This document shows positions 34,600 through 43,521 of a DNA stretch of 64,000 bases, one piece after another. The position numbers and the translations under genes were made by a program. Every line of letters starts with the position of its first letter. Position 1 is the stretch's first letter. The notes under the pieces were generated by a model. It ran no database searches. It worked only from the letters and a program-made list of their open reading frames with translations, and was not told where the DNA came from. The stretch comes from Polynucleobacter corsicus (GTDB taxonomy: Bacteria; Pseudomonadota; Gammaproteobacteria; Burkholderiales; Burkholderiaceae), in assembly GCF_018688255.1 (NCBI RefSeq), contig NZ_CP061314.1, forward strand, positions 1,736,001-1,800,000, read 5' to 3'.

Positions 34600-34641
34600 T
34601 TGGTGCAGACCGCATTAACTTGATGAACCAACTTGCACCAA
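34600..34641. repeat. 8-bp inverted repeat between the MFS gene and groL
   Basis: TTGGTGCA at 34600-34607 and TGCACCAA at 34634-34641 are exact inverses separated by 26 bases. They lie between the MFS promoter region and the groL terminator. The half-sites resemble NtrC half-sites but the order and spacing do not fit. No function is assigned. Confidence 0.4.
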
Positions 34642-34646
34642 TAAAA

Positions 34647-34676
34647 AAACGCCTGGTCTTTTGAACCAGGCGTTTT
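34647..34676 (-). terminator. Intrinsic terminator of groSL
   Basis: A 12-bp perfect stem (AAAACGCCTGGT / ACCAGGCGTTTT) with a 7-base loop, followed on the minus strand by seven T residues. It lies 38 bases after the groL stop. Confidence 0.92.
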
Positions 34677-34714
34677 AGTTTCTGCAGCTAGATAGCTGAG
34701 GAAGTGCGCAGCAA

Positions 34715-36379
<1,665 letters not shown>

Positions 36380-36390
36380 TTAGGTACTAA

Positions 36391-36681
36391 TTACTTCTGC
36401 ACAACGGCCATGATGTCTTCTTCGCGCATAACGAGAAGCTCATCGCTGCCGACCTTAACTGTTTGACCTGCATATTTGCCGAATAACACGCGATCGCCAA
36501 CTTTGACGTCTGGTGCGTTCAACTTACCGCTGTCATCACGCTTGCCTGGGCCAACTGCCAATACTTCGCCTTGATCCGGCTTTTCAGCAGCAGCATCCGG
36601 AATAATGATTCCAGAGGCAGTTTTTGATTCTTGATCTAAACGTTTAATGATTACGCGATCATGTAAAGGACGCAGATTCAT
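36391..36681 (-). CDS. groS: Co-chaperonin GroES
   Basis: The 10-kDa lid of the GroEL chamber; 96 residues beginning [18 protein letters not shown]. The mobile loop [18 protein letters not shown] lies near residues 18-35, and [15 protein letters not shown] follows. A strong AGGAGAAGGA precedes the ATG. Transcription is from the promoter and CIRCE operator about 110-165 bases upstream. Confidence 0.98.
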   Translation of the reverse strand: MNLRPLHDRVIIKRLDQESKTASGIIIPDAAAEKPDQGEVLAVGPGKRDDSGKLNAPDVKVGDRVLFGKYAGQTVKVGSDELLVMREEDIMAVVQK

Positions 36682-36790
36682 TCCTTCTCCTATGTTAGTA
36701 AGTGTTAACTAATTAAAAAACCAATATAAATCAATATGTTGCATTCTCTTAACACGAAAGTAACAAGCTTTTCAGCTGAATAAGCCTGTT

Positions 36791-36817
36791 TTAGCACTCA
36801 CGTGTAGGGAGTGCTGA
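36791..36817 (-). promoter_or_regulatory. CIRCE operator (HrcA-binding site) of groSL
   Basis: TTAGCACTC at 36791-36799 and GAGTGCTGA at 36809-36817 are separated by exactly 9 bases. The CIRCE consensus is TTAGCACTC-N9-GAGTGCTAA, so only one base differs. It overlaps the end of the -10 box and covers the predicted start point, where HrcA would block transcription. HrcA itself is not in the window. Confidence 0.93.
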
Positions 36818-36846
36818 TTATATAGGCCTGATTCCAGGGAATTCAA
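36817..36846 (-). promoter_or_regulatory. Sigma-70 promoter of groSL
   Basis: On the minus strand TTGAAT (36846-36841) and a perfect TATAAT (36822-36817) are separated by 18 bases. The predicted start near 36810 falls inside CIRCE. This architecture suggests HrcA-controlled vegetative transcription; a sigma-32 promoter was not recognised. The rest of the 318-base gap between groS and the EAL-like gene holds only a 5' leader for groS and the promoter region of the next operon. Confidence 0.7.
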
Positions 36847-36865
36847 GGGCAAATTCACCTTAAAT

Positions 36866-36895
36866 TTCAAAAGAGTCTCCCACTCTTTCTATAAT
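36866..36895 (+). promoter_or_regulatory. Candidate promoter and operator of the EAL-like/response regulator/kinase operon
   Basis: TTCAAA at 36866-36871 (4/6) and a perfect TATAAT at 36890-36895 are 18 bases apart. The spacer holds a 7-bp inverted repeat, AAAGAGT-CTCCC-ACTCTTT (36870-36888), well placed for a regulator. The roughly 100-base leader that follows contains two more inverted pairs: GTAGG/CCTAC at 36908-36923 and GGCAGG/CCTGCC at 36899-36967. Function is inferred. Confidence 0.5.
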
Positions 36896-36999
36896 GGAGG
36901 CAGGCGAGTAGGTAAATTCCTACACACAAATAAGCCTTAAGCCCTTACTCCTCCAATCCGTCCTGCCTAGACTGACTGTTCAATGATTGGAGAATGCTG

Positions 37000-37827
37000 A
37001 TGAGCCCGAAATCCCGGCTGTACACGCTTGTAAAGGCTTGGAAGAACAAACCCTTCCATGAAGTACGCGATGCCTGCGGCCAGCCCTGGCTTGGTCTTAG
37101 TGGCGAAGCGCTAGAAGAACACCAATCCTGGTCCCAGCGACAAGCGATTAGTAACGAACCCATCTTTAATAGCCAAGGAACTAAGCTGACAAGCTCTTTA
37201 TTTCGACCATTACTGACCGCCACCGACTCGCAGCTCCTCAGATTGTTCATGGAGGGCTTAGACACTATTACGTATTGGTACCGCAGCGGTCGCTTTATTC
37301 CGGGCATCTTACCTATGCCAGCACAGCATCTCGCATCCAGTAGTTTTATAGATGCTTTAAGTGACCTGATTCTGAACTCACGACTCCCTGTTGGTCTAGT
37401 GAGCTTGGGAATTCACAAATTCAAGGATGCTGACTCCATGGAATCTTGCATGGAAGGTTTATTGCGAATGCGTCGTCTGGGCGTTCTGAACCATCTGCTG
37501 GATTTTTCGGGCTCGAGCGCAGAAATCCGCTGGGTAGAAGAGATCGAGCCTGAGGGCATTCATATTGAGATGGGGCAATTTCGAGCCGATGGCTTGCCAG
37601 ATGAAATGATTTCCCTTGGCGAGAAATTCCACGCCCAAATTTATGCCAGCAACATCACCCTGGTGAAGGATTTAGAAAATGTCATGGCAATGGGGGCACA
37701 CCATAGCTATGGCGGACTCATGATGCCACCAGTAAGCCGACATCAAATGCTACACATGAGCGATAGCCGTATCGCCAAGGCCATTTTTTCGCTGCACCCT
37801 CATAAAACCCAAAACGGAGACAAGTAA
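37000..37827 (+). CDS. Degenerate EAL-domain protein, probably non-catalytic
   Basis: A 275-residue cytoplasmic protein without membrane helices. I read it as an EAL (cyclic-di-GMP phosphodiesterase) fold that has lost its active site. The order of conserved blocks matches: EPIFNSQG near 53, YWYRSGRFIPGILPMPA near 92, LPVGLVSLGI near 129, MRRLGVLNHLLDFSGS near 157, PEGIHIEMGQF near 184, and MAMGAHHSYGGLMMPPVS near 229. The EAL triplet, the DDFG Asp pair (here LLDFSG) and the catalytic Lys (KID, here IEM) are absent or altered. GGAG at 36989-36992 is 7 bases before the ATG at 37000 and decides for it over the ATG at 36994. The stop overlaps the next start (TAATG). Confidence 0.7.
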   Translation: MSPKSRLYTLVKAWKNKPFHEVRDACGQPWLGLSGEALEEHQSWSQRQAISNEPIFNSQGTKLTSSLFRPLLTATDSQLLRLFMEGLDTITYWYRSGRFIPGILPMPAQHLASSSFIDALSDLILNSRLPVGLVSLGIHKFKDADSMESCMEGLLRMRRLGVLNHLLDFSGSSAEIRWVEEIEPEGIHIEMGQFRADGLPDEMISLGEKFHAQIYASNITLVKDLENVMAMGAHHSYGGLMMPPVSRHQMLHMSDSRIAKAIFSLHPHKTQNGDK

Positions 37828-38450
37828 TGAGAAAACGCGTGATGTTGGTGGATGACCATCCAGCTATGCTGATGGCATTAAAAAGTATGTTGCAAGATCA
37901 ATTGCTTTTTGAGATCGCAGGACAGGCGCAGCATGGTGAAGAGTGCCTACGCTCAATCAAAGAGGTCAATCCGAACATGGTGATCCTAGATTTAGATATG
38001 CCAAAGACGGATGGCTTTGATGTTATCCGTAGGATTGGCTTAATGCATCCAGAGGTTCGTATTCTGGTTCTATCTAGCCTAGATGAAGCGGTCTATGGTG
38101 GCAGAGTACGTTCCCTGGGTGCGCATGGTTTTGTGAACAAGACTGCTGGGGCTGATGTCATTTTGGCCGCCTGCGTTGCCATCTCACAGGGCTATACCTT
38201 CTTCACTCATGGAAAGAACGGCAATACCTCTCTGAGCGATAACGATAAATTGGCATTGATATCGGATCGTGAGCTACAAGTCATGAAGTATCTTGGCAAA
38301 GGCAACACCAACCAACAGATATCAGATCTACTGCACATTAGCAATAAGACAGTAGCAACGTACAAGACCAGAGTCTTTGACAAACTAGGTATTAACAATA
38401 TTGCTGATTTGATCCTGTTCTGCCGCATGAACAACATCATCGAAAGCTAA
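37827..38450 (+). CDS. LuxR/NarL-family response regulator (BvgA/EvgA-like)
   Basis: A 207-residue two-domain regulator. The receiver domain has the acidic pair Asp9/Asp10, phosphoacceptor Asp55 (VILDLDMPKTDGF), a switch Ser near 83 and Lys105. The helix-turn-helix domain at about 142-205 has the LuxR signature SDRELQVMKYLGKGNTNQQI followed by HISNKTVATYKTRVFDKLGI. Its one-base overlap with the EAL-like gene and 7-base gap to the kinase gene indicate a single operon. The neighbouring hybrid kinase is the obvious phosphodonor. Targets are unknown. Confidence 0.92.
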   Translation: MRKRVMLVDDHPAMLMALKSMLQDQLLFEIAGQAQHGEECLRSIKEVNPNMVILDLDMPKTDGFDVIRRIGLMHPEVRILVLSSLDEAVYGGRVRSLGAHGFVNKTAGADVILAACVAISQGYTFFTHGKNGNTSLSDNDKLALISDRELQVMKYLGKGNTNQQISDLLHISNKTVATYKTRVFDKLGINNIADLILFCRMNNIIES

Positions 38451-38457
38451 GTAGCGC

Positions 38458-40884
38458 ATGCATCGATTCATATTGAAAAAAGTATTTACACTCTGCTTTA
38501 TCTATGCAGGTTTGGCGCATGCCGAGCCCTTTAGTGCTTCAGAGCAATCATGGATCGATGCCCATCCAGTGGTGCGATTTAGTATTCACGAAAAATACGC
38601 AAATTATCTAAAGCCGTCCAGCGAACGAAAGGGTGCAGTACCCTTTTTAGCACTGCTATCAAAAATAGAAGAGTGCACACGACAGCAATATGTCCCAGTA
38701 TGGAGAAAATCGGATCAAGAGGGTTTAAAGCAGCTCAGTAAGGGCGAGGTGGATTTCATGATCGATCCACCAAATATTAACAAGCACGTATTGAAATTTG
38801 GCTCTTTATCTGATGCTATCTTTTGGGGGCACGATGCCATCGTTACCAAAGCCTCAAGCACACTAGATTCACCCAATACAAAGATTGCTTACTTTGATCG
38901 AGGTCTTGAAAATTCGCCCTCCGATATTAATGGCCACAGTGAGCATAAGCAAACACAATCCCCCACTCGCTTAATTCAATCCCTCATTAAAAATGAGATC
39001 GAGGCACTCGTCATGCCCATACGCCTGGCACAGCTACTGATTCGTGAAACCCAAAATTCAGATCTCAAAATAGATGGTCTATATAGTCGTGATCCATTTG
39101 CCTATCGCTGGCTCATCTCAGACCAGGATGCCCCACTACACGATGTACTAAACCACTTTCTAAAAGACTTAGATCCCATTGCATCACGCCAAATTTTTGC
39201 CTTAGGGGATGAATCCAAACCAAGAACCACCATACTGCCATGGCTGAGCGCTATCTTGATCTTTATTATTGGTGGAGCAATGTTTTATCAGCTCCAAAGA
39301 AAGTATTTTCATCAGAAGCGAACCGCTCTGGAATTGCTTCACTCAAAAGAGCTAGCTGAAAAAGCGAACGCCGCTAAGTCTGCCTTTCTGGCCACCATGA
39401 GCCATGAAATTCGTACGCCGATGAATGCCATCTTAGGCGTTCAAGAGCTACTGCTTGGTAGCGCGCAATTTCCTAAGAAAGATAAACCTCTATTAAAGAG
39501 TGCTCAGGCTTCCGCCGAATCTCTTTTGGGTATGCTCAATCAAGTATTAGATATTTCTAAGATTGAAGCCGGCAAACTCACCCTCAACCTAGAGCCTTGC
39601 AATCCACATCAATTGATTATGGATATTCATGCGGCATTTTCTACAGTAGCTAAAAAACAGAATCTGCTACTCCACACTACGATTGATCCTAGACTTGCAG
39701 AAGTTCTCATGATTGATTCTTTACGTCTGCGACAAGTGTTGCAGAATTTACTTAGCAATGCGATTAAGTTCACTGCTGAAGGTGAGGTGTACTTTTCTAT
39801 TAGCGTCCTCGCCGATGATCATGCTGGCCAATTGCTTGAGTTCAGAGTGATTGATACTGGAGCAGGCATGGGGAGCGACCAGATCAAATTGGCTCTGCAA
39901 GCTTTTGAGCAATTACCAGCTACACAAGAGTCTTACCTATCAGAGCAAATGAGGGGGACAGGTCTTGGGCTTACCATCACCAATCATTTAGTTAATTCTA
40001 TGAACAGCCATCTTTATTTTGAGAGCGCGCCAGGCTTTGGAAGCAATGTCCACTTTTCGGTGGCCTTTCCTAGAACCAGCATTGCTGCCGCACAAGCTCC
40101 AGGTTTTGATTCGCTCAGACCATCATCTAAGAACTTAATATCAAAAAGGCCGGGTCGAAACAATTCTCTCATTCATGCTTTAGTAGTTGAAGACCACCCA
40201 GCTAGTCGGCAAATTTTGTCCTTGCAGTTAGAAGCGCTTGGTATCAGTGCTTGCGTGTGTGAGAGTGCCACTGCAGCGCTAGAGTTGATGCGAGATAATC
40301 ATTTTGATCTCATGCTCACAGATCAATCCATGCCTGGAATGCAAGGCTCTGAGCTAGCTAAACAAATCCGATCACTAGGTAATCGTGACTTAATCATTAT
40401 TGGCGTCACTGCAGATATTTATGCACTAGACTCTCGCCATCAATTTTTATCTTCTGGCATGAATGGCGTACTCATCAAACCATTAAGTTTGGGAGCACTT
40501 GAGAATGAACTCATGCGCTACTTTGAATCTAGCCAAGGCTCGGTCTCTACTTCTGAGCCCTATTCGTTTGATGCCTTCTCTAATCTCATCAAAAATGATC
40601 CCCACCAAATCATCGTGATCTTGGAGGAAATTGAGAAGGTCCACCTCGATACCCTGGATCAACTGCAATTGGATGGCAATCAAGCCCTAATGGATGAAGT
40701 CCATTTTCAAAGTCTAGTTCATAAAGTCAAGGGCGGGGCACAACTGTTGGAAGCTACTAAATTTATCCATGCCTGCGAGTCACTGGAAGTTGATGGGGCA
40801 CTTACAGAGCGCATTGAGAGATTCATCGCCCTTCTAAAAGAGCAAAACCAAACTATCGTGACTTACAAGAAAAAATATCGATAG
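38458..40884 (+). CDS. BvgS/EvgS-like hybrid sensor histidine kinase
   Basis: An 808-residue inner-membrane sensor. Order: signal peptide (1-22), one periplasmic solute-binding-like (Venus flytrap) domain (about 25-250), a membrane helix (about 259-277), HisKA with His316 (MSHEIRTPMNAILG), HATPase with the N box LLSNAIKF (431-438), DTGAGMG and RGTGLGLTI, a receiver with Asp622 (LMLTDQSMPG), and a C-terminal HPt domain with His755 (LVHKVKGGAQLLE). All phosphorelay residues are present. BvgS itself has two flytrap domains and a PAS domain; here there is one flytrap and no visible PAS. The ligand is unknown. Confidence 0.93.
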   Translation: MHRFILKKVFTLCFIYAGLAHAEPFSASEQSWIDAHPVVRFSIHEKYANYLKPSSERKGAVPFLALLSKIEECTRQQYVPVWRKSDQEGLKQLSKGEVDFMIDPPNINKHVLKFGSLSDAIFWGHDAIVTKASSTLDSPNTKIAYFDRGLENSPSDINGHSEHKQTQSPTRLIQSLIKNEIEALVMPIRLAQLLIRETQNSDLKIDGLYSRDPFAYRWLISDQDAPLHDVLNHFLKDLDPIASRQIFALGDESKPRTTILPWLSAILIFIIGGAMFYQLQRKYFHQKRTALELLHSKELAEKANAAKSAFLATMSHEIRTPMNAILGVQELLLGSAQFPKKDKPLLKSAQASAESLLGMLNQVLDISKIEAGKLTLNLEPCNPHQLIMDIHAAFSTVAKKQNLLLHTTIDPRLAEVLMIDSLRLRQVLQNLLSNAIKFTAEGEVYFSISVLADDHAGQLLEFRVIDTGAGMGSDQIKLALQAFEQLPATQESYLSEQMRGTGLGLTITNHLVNSMNSHLYFESAPGFGSNVHFSVAFPRTSIAAAQAPGFDSLRPSSKNLISKRPGRNNSLIHALVVEDHPASRQILSLQLEALGISACVCESATAALELMRDNHFDLMLTDQSMPGMQGSELAKQIRSLGNRDLIIIGVTADIYALDSRHQFLSSGMNGVLIKPLSLGALENELMRYFESSQGSVSTSEPYSFDAFSNLIKNDPHQIIVILEEIEKVHLDTLDQLQLDGNQALMDEVHFQSLVHKVKGGAQLLEATKFIHACESLEVDGALTERIERFIALLKEQNQTIVTYKKKYR

Positions 40885-40922
40885 TCATAGACTGGTGAGC
40901 TTCAAGGTTTATCCTATGGGAA

Positions 40923-42479
40923 ATGCGACCCAAATCCTCTTCGCTCACCCTCATCACTCTGCTGGCCTTTTTATGGGCTAGCCTGATTACTTGCCAAGCT
41001 CAATCCGTTGACCTAGTTTCTCAAAATACTGCCCTTCAGTACATTCCGAAGGCGGTAGCCACCAGTCTTGAAAAAAGCCAGATCCCTACAGAAGCAATCA
41101 GCATTTCAGTGGTAGAAATAGCGCCAGGCCGACCAGGGAAAATAACAGCAAAAACTGAAGTAGATTGGCGCTCGAAGCAGGCAATGAATCCCGCATCCAC
41201 CATGAAACTGCTGACTACGCTTACCGGTCTAGATGTACTGGGACCGCAATATCGTTGGCGCACTAATGTCTATACCGATGGACTTATTCGTCAGGGCACC
41301 CTCAAAGGTAATTTGTATTTGCAAGGTACTGGTGATCCAAAACTAGTCCCTGAAGAAATGGTCAAAATGATGAAGGCCTTACAAAATCTGGGTATTCAGA
41401 AAATTGATGGTAATTTATTTTTTGATAGAAGTGCCTATGCTCCCAATATCATGGAGCACAACACGATTGATGGGGAATCCTTGCGCGCCTATAACGTGCC
41501 GCCAGATCCTCTGTTGTACGCTTTTAGAACCCTCTCATTTCAATTGGGCAAATCGCGTACTGCAGACTTTATTGATATTAGCTACACACCTCCGCTCTCT
41601 CAGCTCAAGGTGATCAATCAAATGCAACTGGTCGATCAATCATGTGATAGCTGGAAAAGTAATATTCGTTTTAACCTAGATCCCGAAGGTGGAATCGTCA
41701 ATACCAACCAACTCCTCACCGCTCAGTTTTCGGGGAGCTTCCCAAATAGCTGTAAGGGTGTGAATTACAACGTCGTTGCTTTAGATGCCAATACTTTTCT
41801 TACGCAGGGATTCGCTGCGGCCTGGGAGCTGGCTGGCGGAACTTGGGCTCAAGCCCCTACTGGAAAATCTGCTTCTGTTCCTTTAGCGTCGAGACTGCTG
41901 CTGCAGTTTGAGGGCATTTCTTTGGCTGATGACGTACAAGACATCAATAAATATTCCAATAACGTGATGGCCAGGCAACTCATGTTGACTCTGGCCCTAG
42001 AGAAAATGGGCAAACCGGCAACCACTGAAAATGGTGAGCTCGTGATTCAGAGTTGGCTAAAAGGATTAGGGCTTCAGTTCCCAGAACTTGTCATTGAAAA
42101 TGGCTCCGGTCTATCTCGCAATGAAGCAATCTCTGCAGAACATTTAACGCAATTATTGGTCGCTGCTCGCAATCTATCTGTAGCAGATACTTTCTATAAC
42201 AGCCTGCCGATTGCTGGGACAGATGGCACGATGCGCAATCGCCTCATGGCACATTTACGAAAGTTTCTGTATTCAAAGAAGAAGCCCGAAGCCCGCATCA
42301 AAACAGGTTCGCTTGCCGATGTCAGGGCAATATCCGGCTATGTTATGAGTAAGTCTGGAAAGATGTATGCCGTGACCTCATTCATCAACCACCCCAATGC
42401 CTGGAGAGGTTTAGAGGCACATGATCAACTACTGGCGTGGTTACTTAATGATGGCCCAGAACCAAAACACGCACGCTGA
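40923..42479 (+). CDS. dacB: D-alanyl-D-alanine carboxypeptidase/endopeptidase (PBP4 family)
   Basis: A periplasmic penicillin-binding protein of peptidase family S13, cutting D-Ala-D-Ala and peptide cross-links of peptidoglycan. It has 518 residues with a Sec signal peptide (hydrophobic 9-24, cut near CQAQS). The active-site motifs are in order: S92-T-M-K95, SNN in INKYSNNVMARQL near 345, and KTGS in EARIKTGSLADVRAISGY near 460. A weak -10-like TATCCT at 40910-40915 precedes the ATG. The last 55 bases overlap the convergent tsaC. Confidence 0.93.
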   Translation: MRPKSSSLTLITLLAFLWASLITCQAQSVDLVSQNTALQYIPKAVATSLEKSQIPTEAISISVVEIAPGRPGKITAKTEVDWRSKQAMNPASTMKLLTTLTGLDVLGPQYRWRTNVYTDGLIRQGTLKGNLYLQGTGDPKLVPEEMVKMMKALQNLGIQKIDGNLFFDRSAYAPNIMEHNTIDGESLRAYNVPPDPLLYAFRTLSFQLGKSRTADFIDISYTPPLSQLKVINQMQLVDQSCDSWKSNIRFNLDPEGGIVNTNQLLTAQFSGSFPNSCKGVNYNVVALDANTFLTQGFAAAWELAGGTWAQAPTGKSASVPLASRLLLQFEGISLADDVQDINKYSNNVMARQLMLTLALEKMGKPATTENGELVIQSWLKGLGLQFPELVIENGSGLSRNEAISAEHLTQLLVAARNLSVADTFYNSLPIAGTDGTMRNRLMAHLRKFLYSKKKPEARIKTGSLADVRAISGYVMSKSGKMYAVTSFINHPNAWRGLEAHDQLLAWLLNDGPEPKHAR

Positions 42480-43519
42480 AGTCGATCCCGAACTCCATCC
42501 CACTCCTCGCCTGCTGGCGGCTCCGGAAATAAAATGAGGTCCCAAGCCTGTTGATCCAAATCACGCAGAGAACGATATAAGCGACTAGCAAAGGCAGCGC
42601 TATTACTGGGCACAACAAACTCTTCAAAATGTACTGATGGATGCCCATCTTCACCTAATGAAGAATCTGAATCCCAAACCGCAACCGCTACCCGTGACTT
42701 GATATCTGGAAACTCACTCAGAGCATCCAAGACTCTACCTGGGGCATACATTCTTAATGGAGTAGTAGGGGCGTAGTGGGCACGGAGACTGCCAGAGACC
42801 CTCGGTACATCACCGCCCTGCTCTATTGAACTACTTTCACCAGGTAAATAGACTTTGATGCCCGTCTTAGAAAGAATTTCTCCTGGAGTAATGAGTCCTG
42901 GGCGCAATAACACTGGGTGATCGCCAGAAGATAAATCCAGGATGGTCGACTCAATCCCCACTTCGCAATCGCCGCCGTCCAAAATCATGAGATCCAATAT
43001 GCCTTCAAACTCACTGCGGACATCAGCGGCACTAGTTGGCGATACTTTTCCAAAACGGTTCGCCGAAGGCGCAACCACCCCGCACTTAAATTTACGGAGT
43101 AACTCTTTTGCAATCGGGTGAGCCGGTGCCCGAATGGCTACTGTATCTTGACCACCGGTCAGCTCATTCAAAACGCTTTTATCTTTCTTAAAGACTAAGC
43201 TTAGTGGACCTGGCCAAAAAGTATTAATCAGCTTTAATGCATCTTCCGATAAATCCCTTACCCAAGGCGTTAGCACCGGCACCCAATCCACTTGAGCCTG
43301 ATCGAACTTATCCGGGGCTGCTAAGTGAAGAATGAGTGGGTGATTGGAAGGTCTACCTTTGGCAGTAAAAATTTGTTTGATTGCATCAGGGTTCTTTGCA
43401 TCTGCCCCTAAGCCATAAACGGTCTCAGTCGGAAAGGCGACCAAGCCACCATCTCGCAAAGTTTGTACTGCTTCGTTAATTACCGCAGATGAATGCAGTG
43501 CGCTACTGTCACTGGACAT
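42425..43519 (-). CDS. tsaC: L-threonylcarbamoyladenylate synthase, Sua5 type
   Basis: Makes the threonylcarbamoyl-AMP used to form t6A37 in ANN-decoding tRNAs. At 364 residues it is the long form: a YrdC domain (about 1-215) with FPTETVYGLGADA, KGRPSNHPLILHL and APSANRFGKVSPTSA, then a Sua5 C-terminal domain (about 225-350) linked by the SGSLRAHYAP segment. Its start follows the purK stop by 2 bases. Its 3' end overlaps dacB by 55 bases. Confidence 0.93.
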   Translation of the reverse strand: MSSDSSALHSSAVINEAVQTLRDGGLVAFPTETVYGLGADAKNPDAIKQIFTAKGRPSNHPLILHLAAPDKFDQAQVDWVPVLTPWVRDLSEDALKLINTFWPGPLSLVFKKDKSVLNELTGGQDTVAIRAPAHPIAKELLRKFKCGVVAPSANRFGKVSPTSAADVRSEFEGILDLMILDGGDCEVGIESTILDLSSGDHPVLLRPGLITPGEILSKTGIKVYLPGESSSIEQGGDVPRVSGSLRAHYAPTTPLRMYAPGRVLDALSEFPDIKSRVAVAVWDSDSSLGEDGHPSVHFEEFVVPSNSAAFASRLYRSLRDLDQQAWDLILFPEPPAGEEWDGVRDRLQRACFGSGPSLSNHASS

Positions 43520-43521
43520 TG

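Noticed and set aside
34600..34641. NtrC binding site
   Set aside because: Half-sites look similar, but they are in reverse order and 26 bases apart instead of the compact NtrC arrangement.
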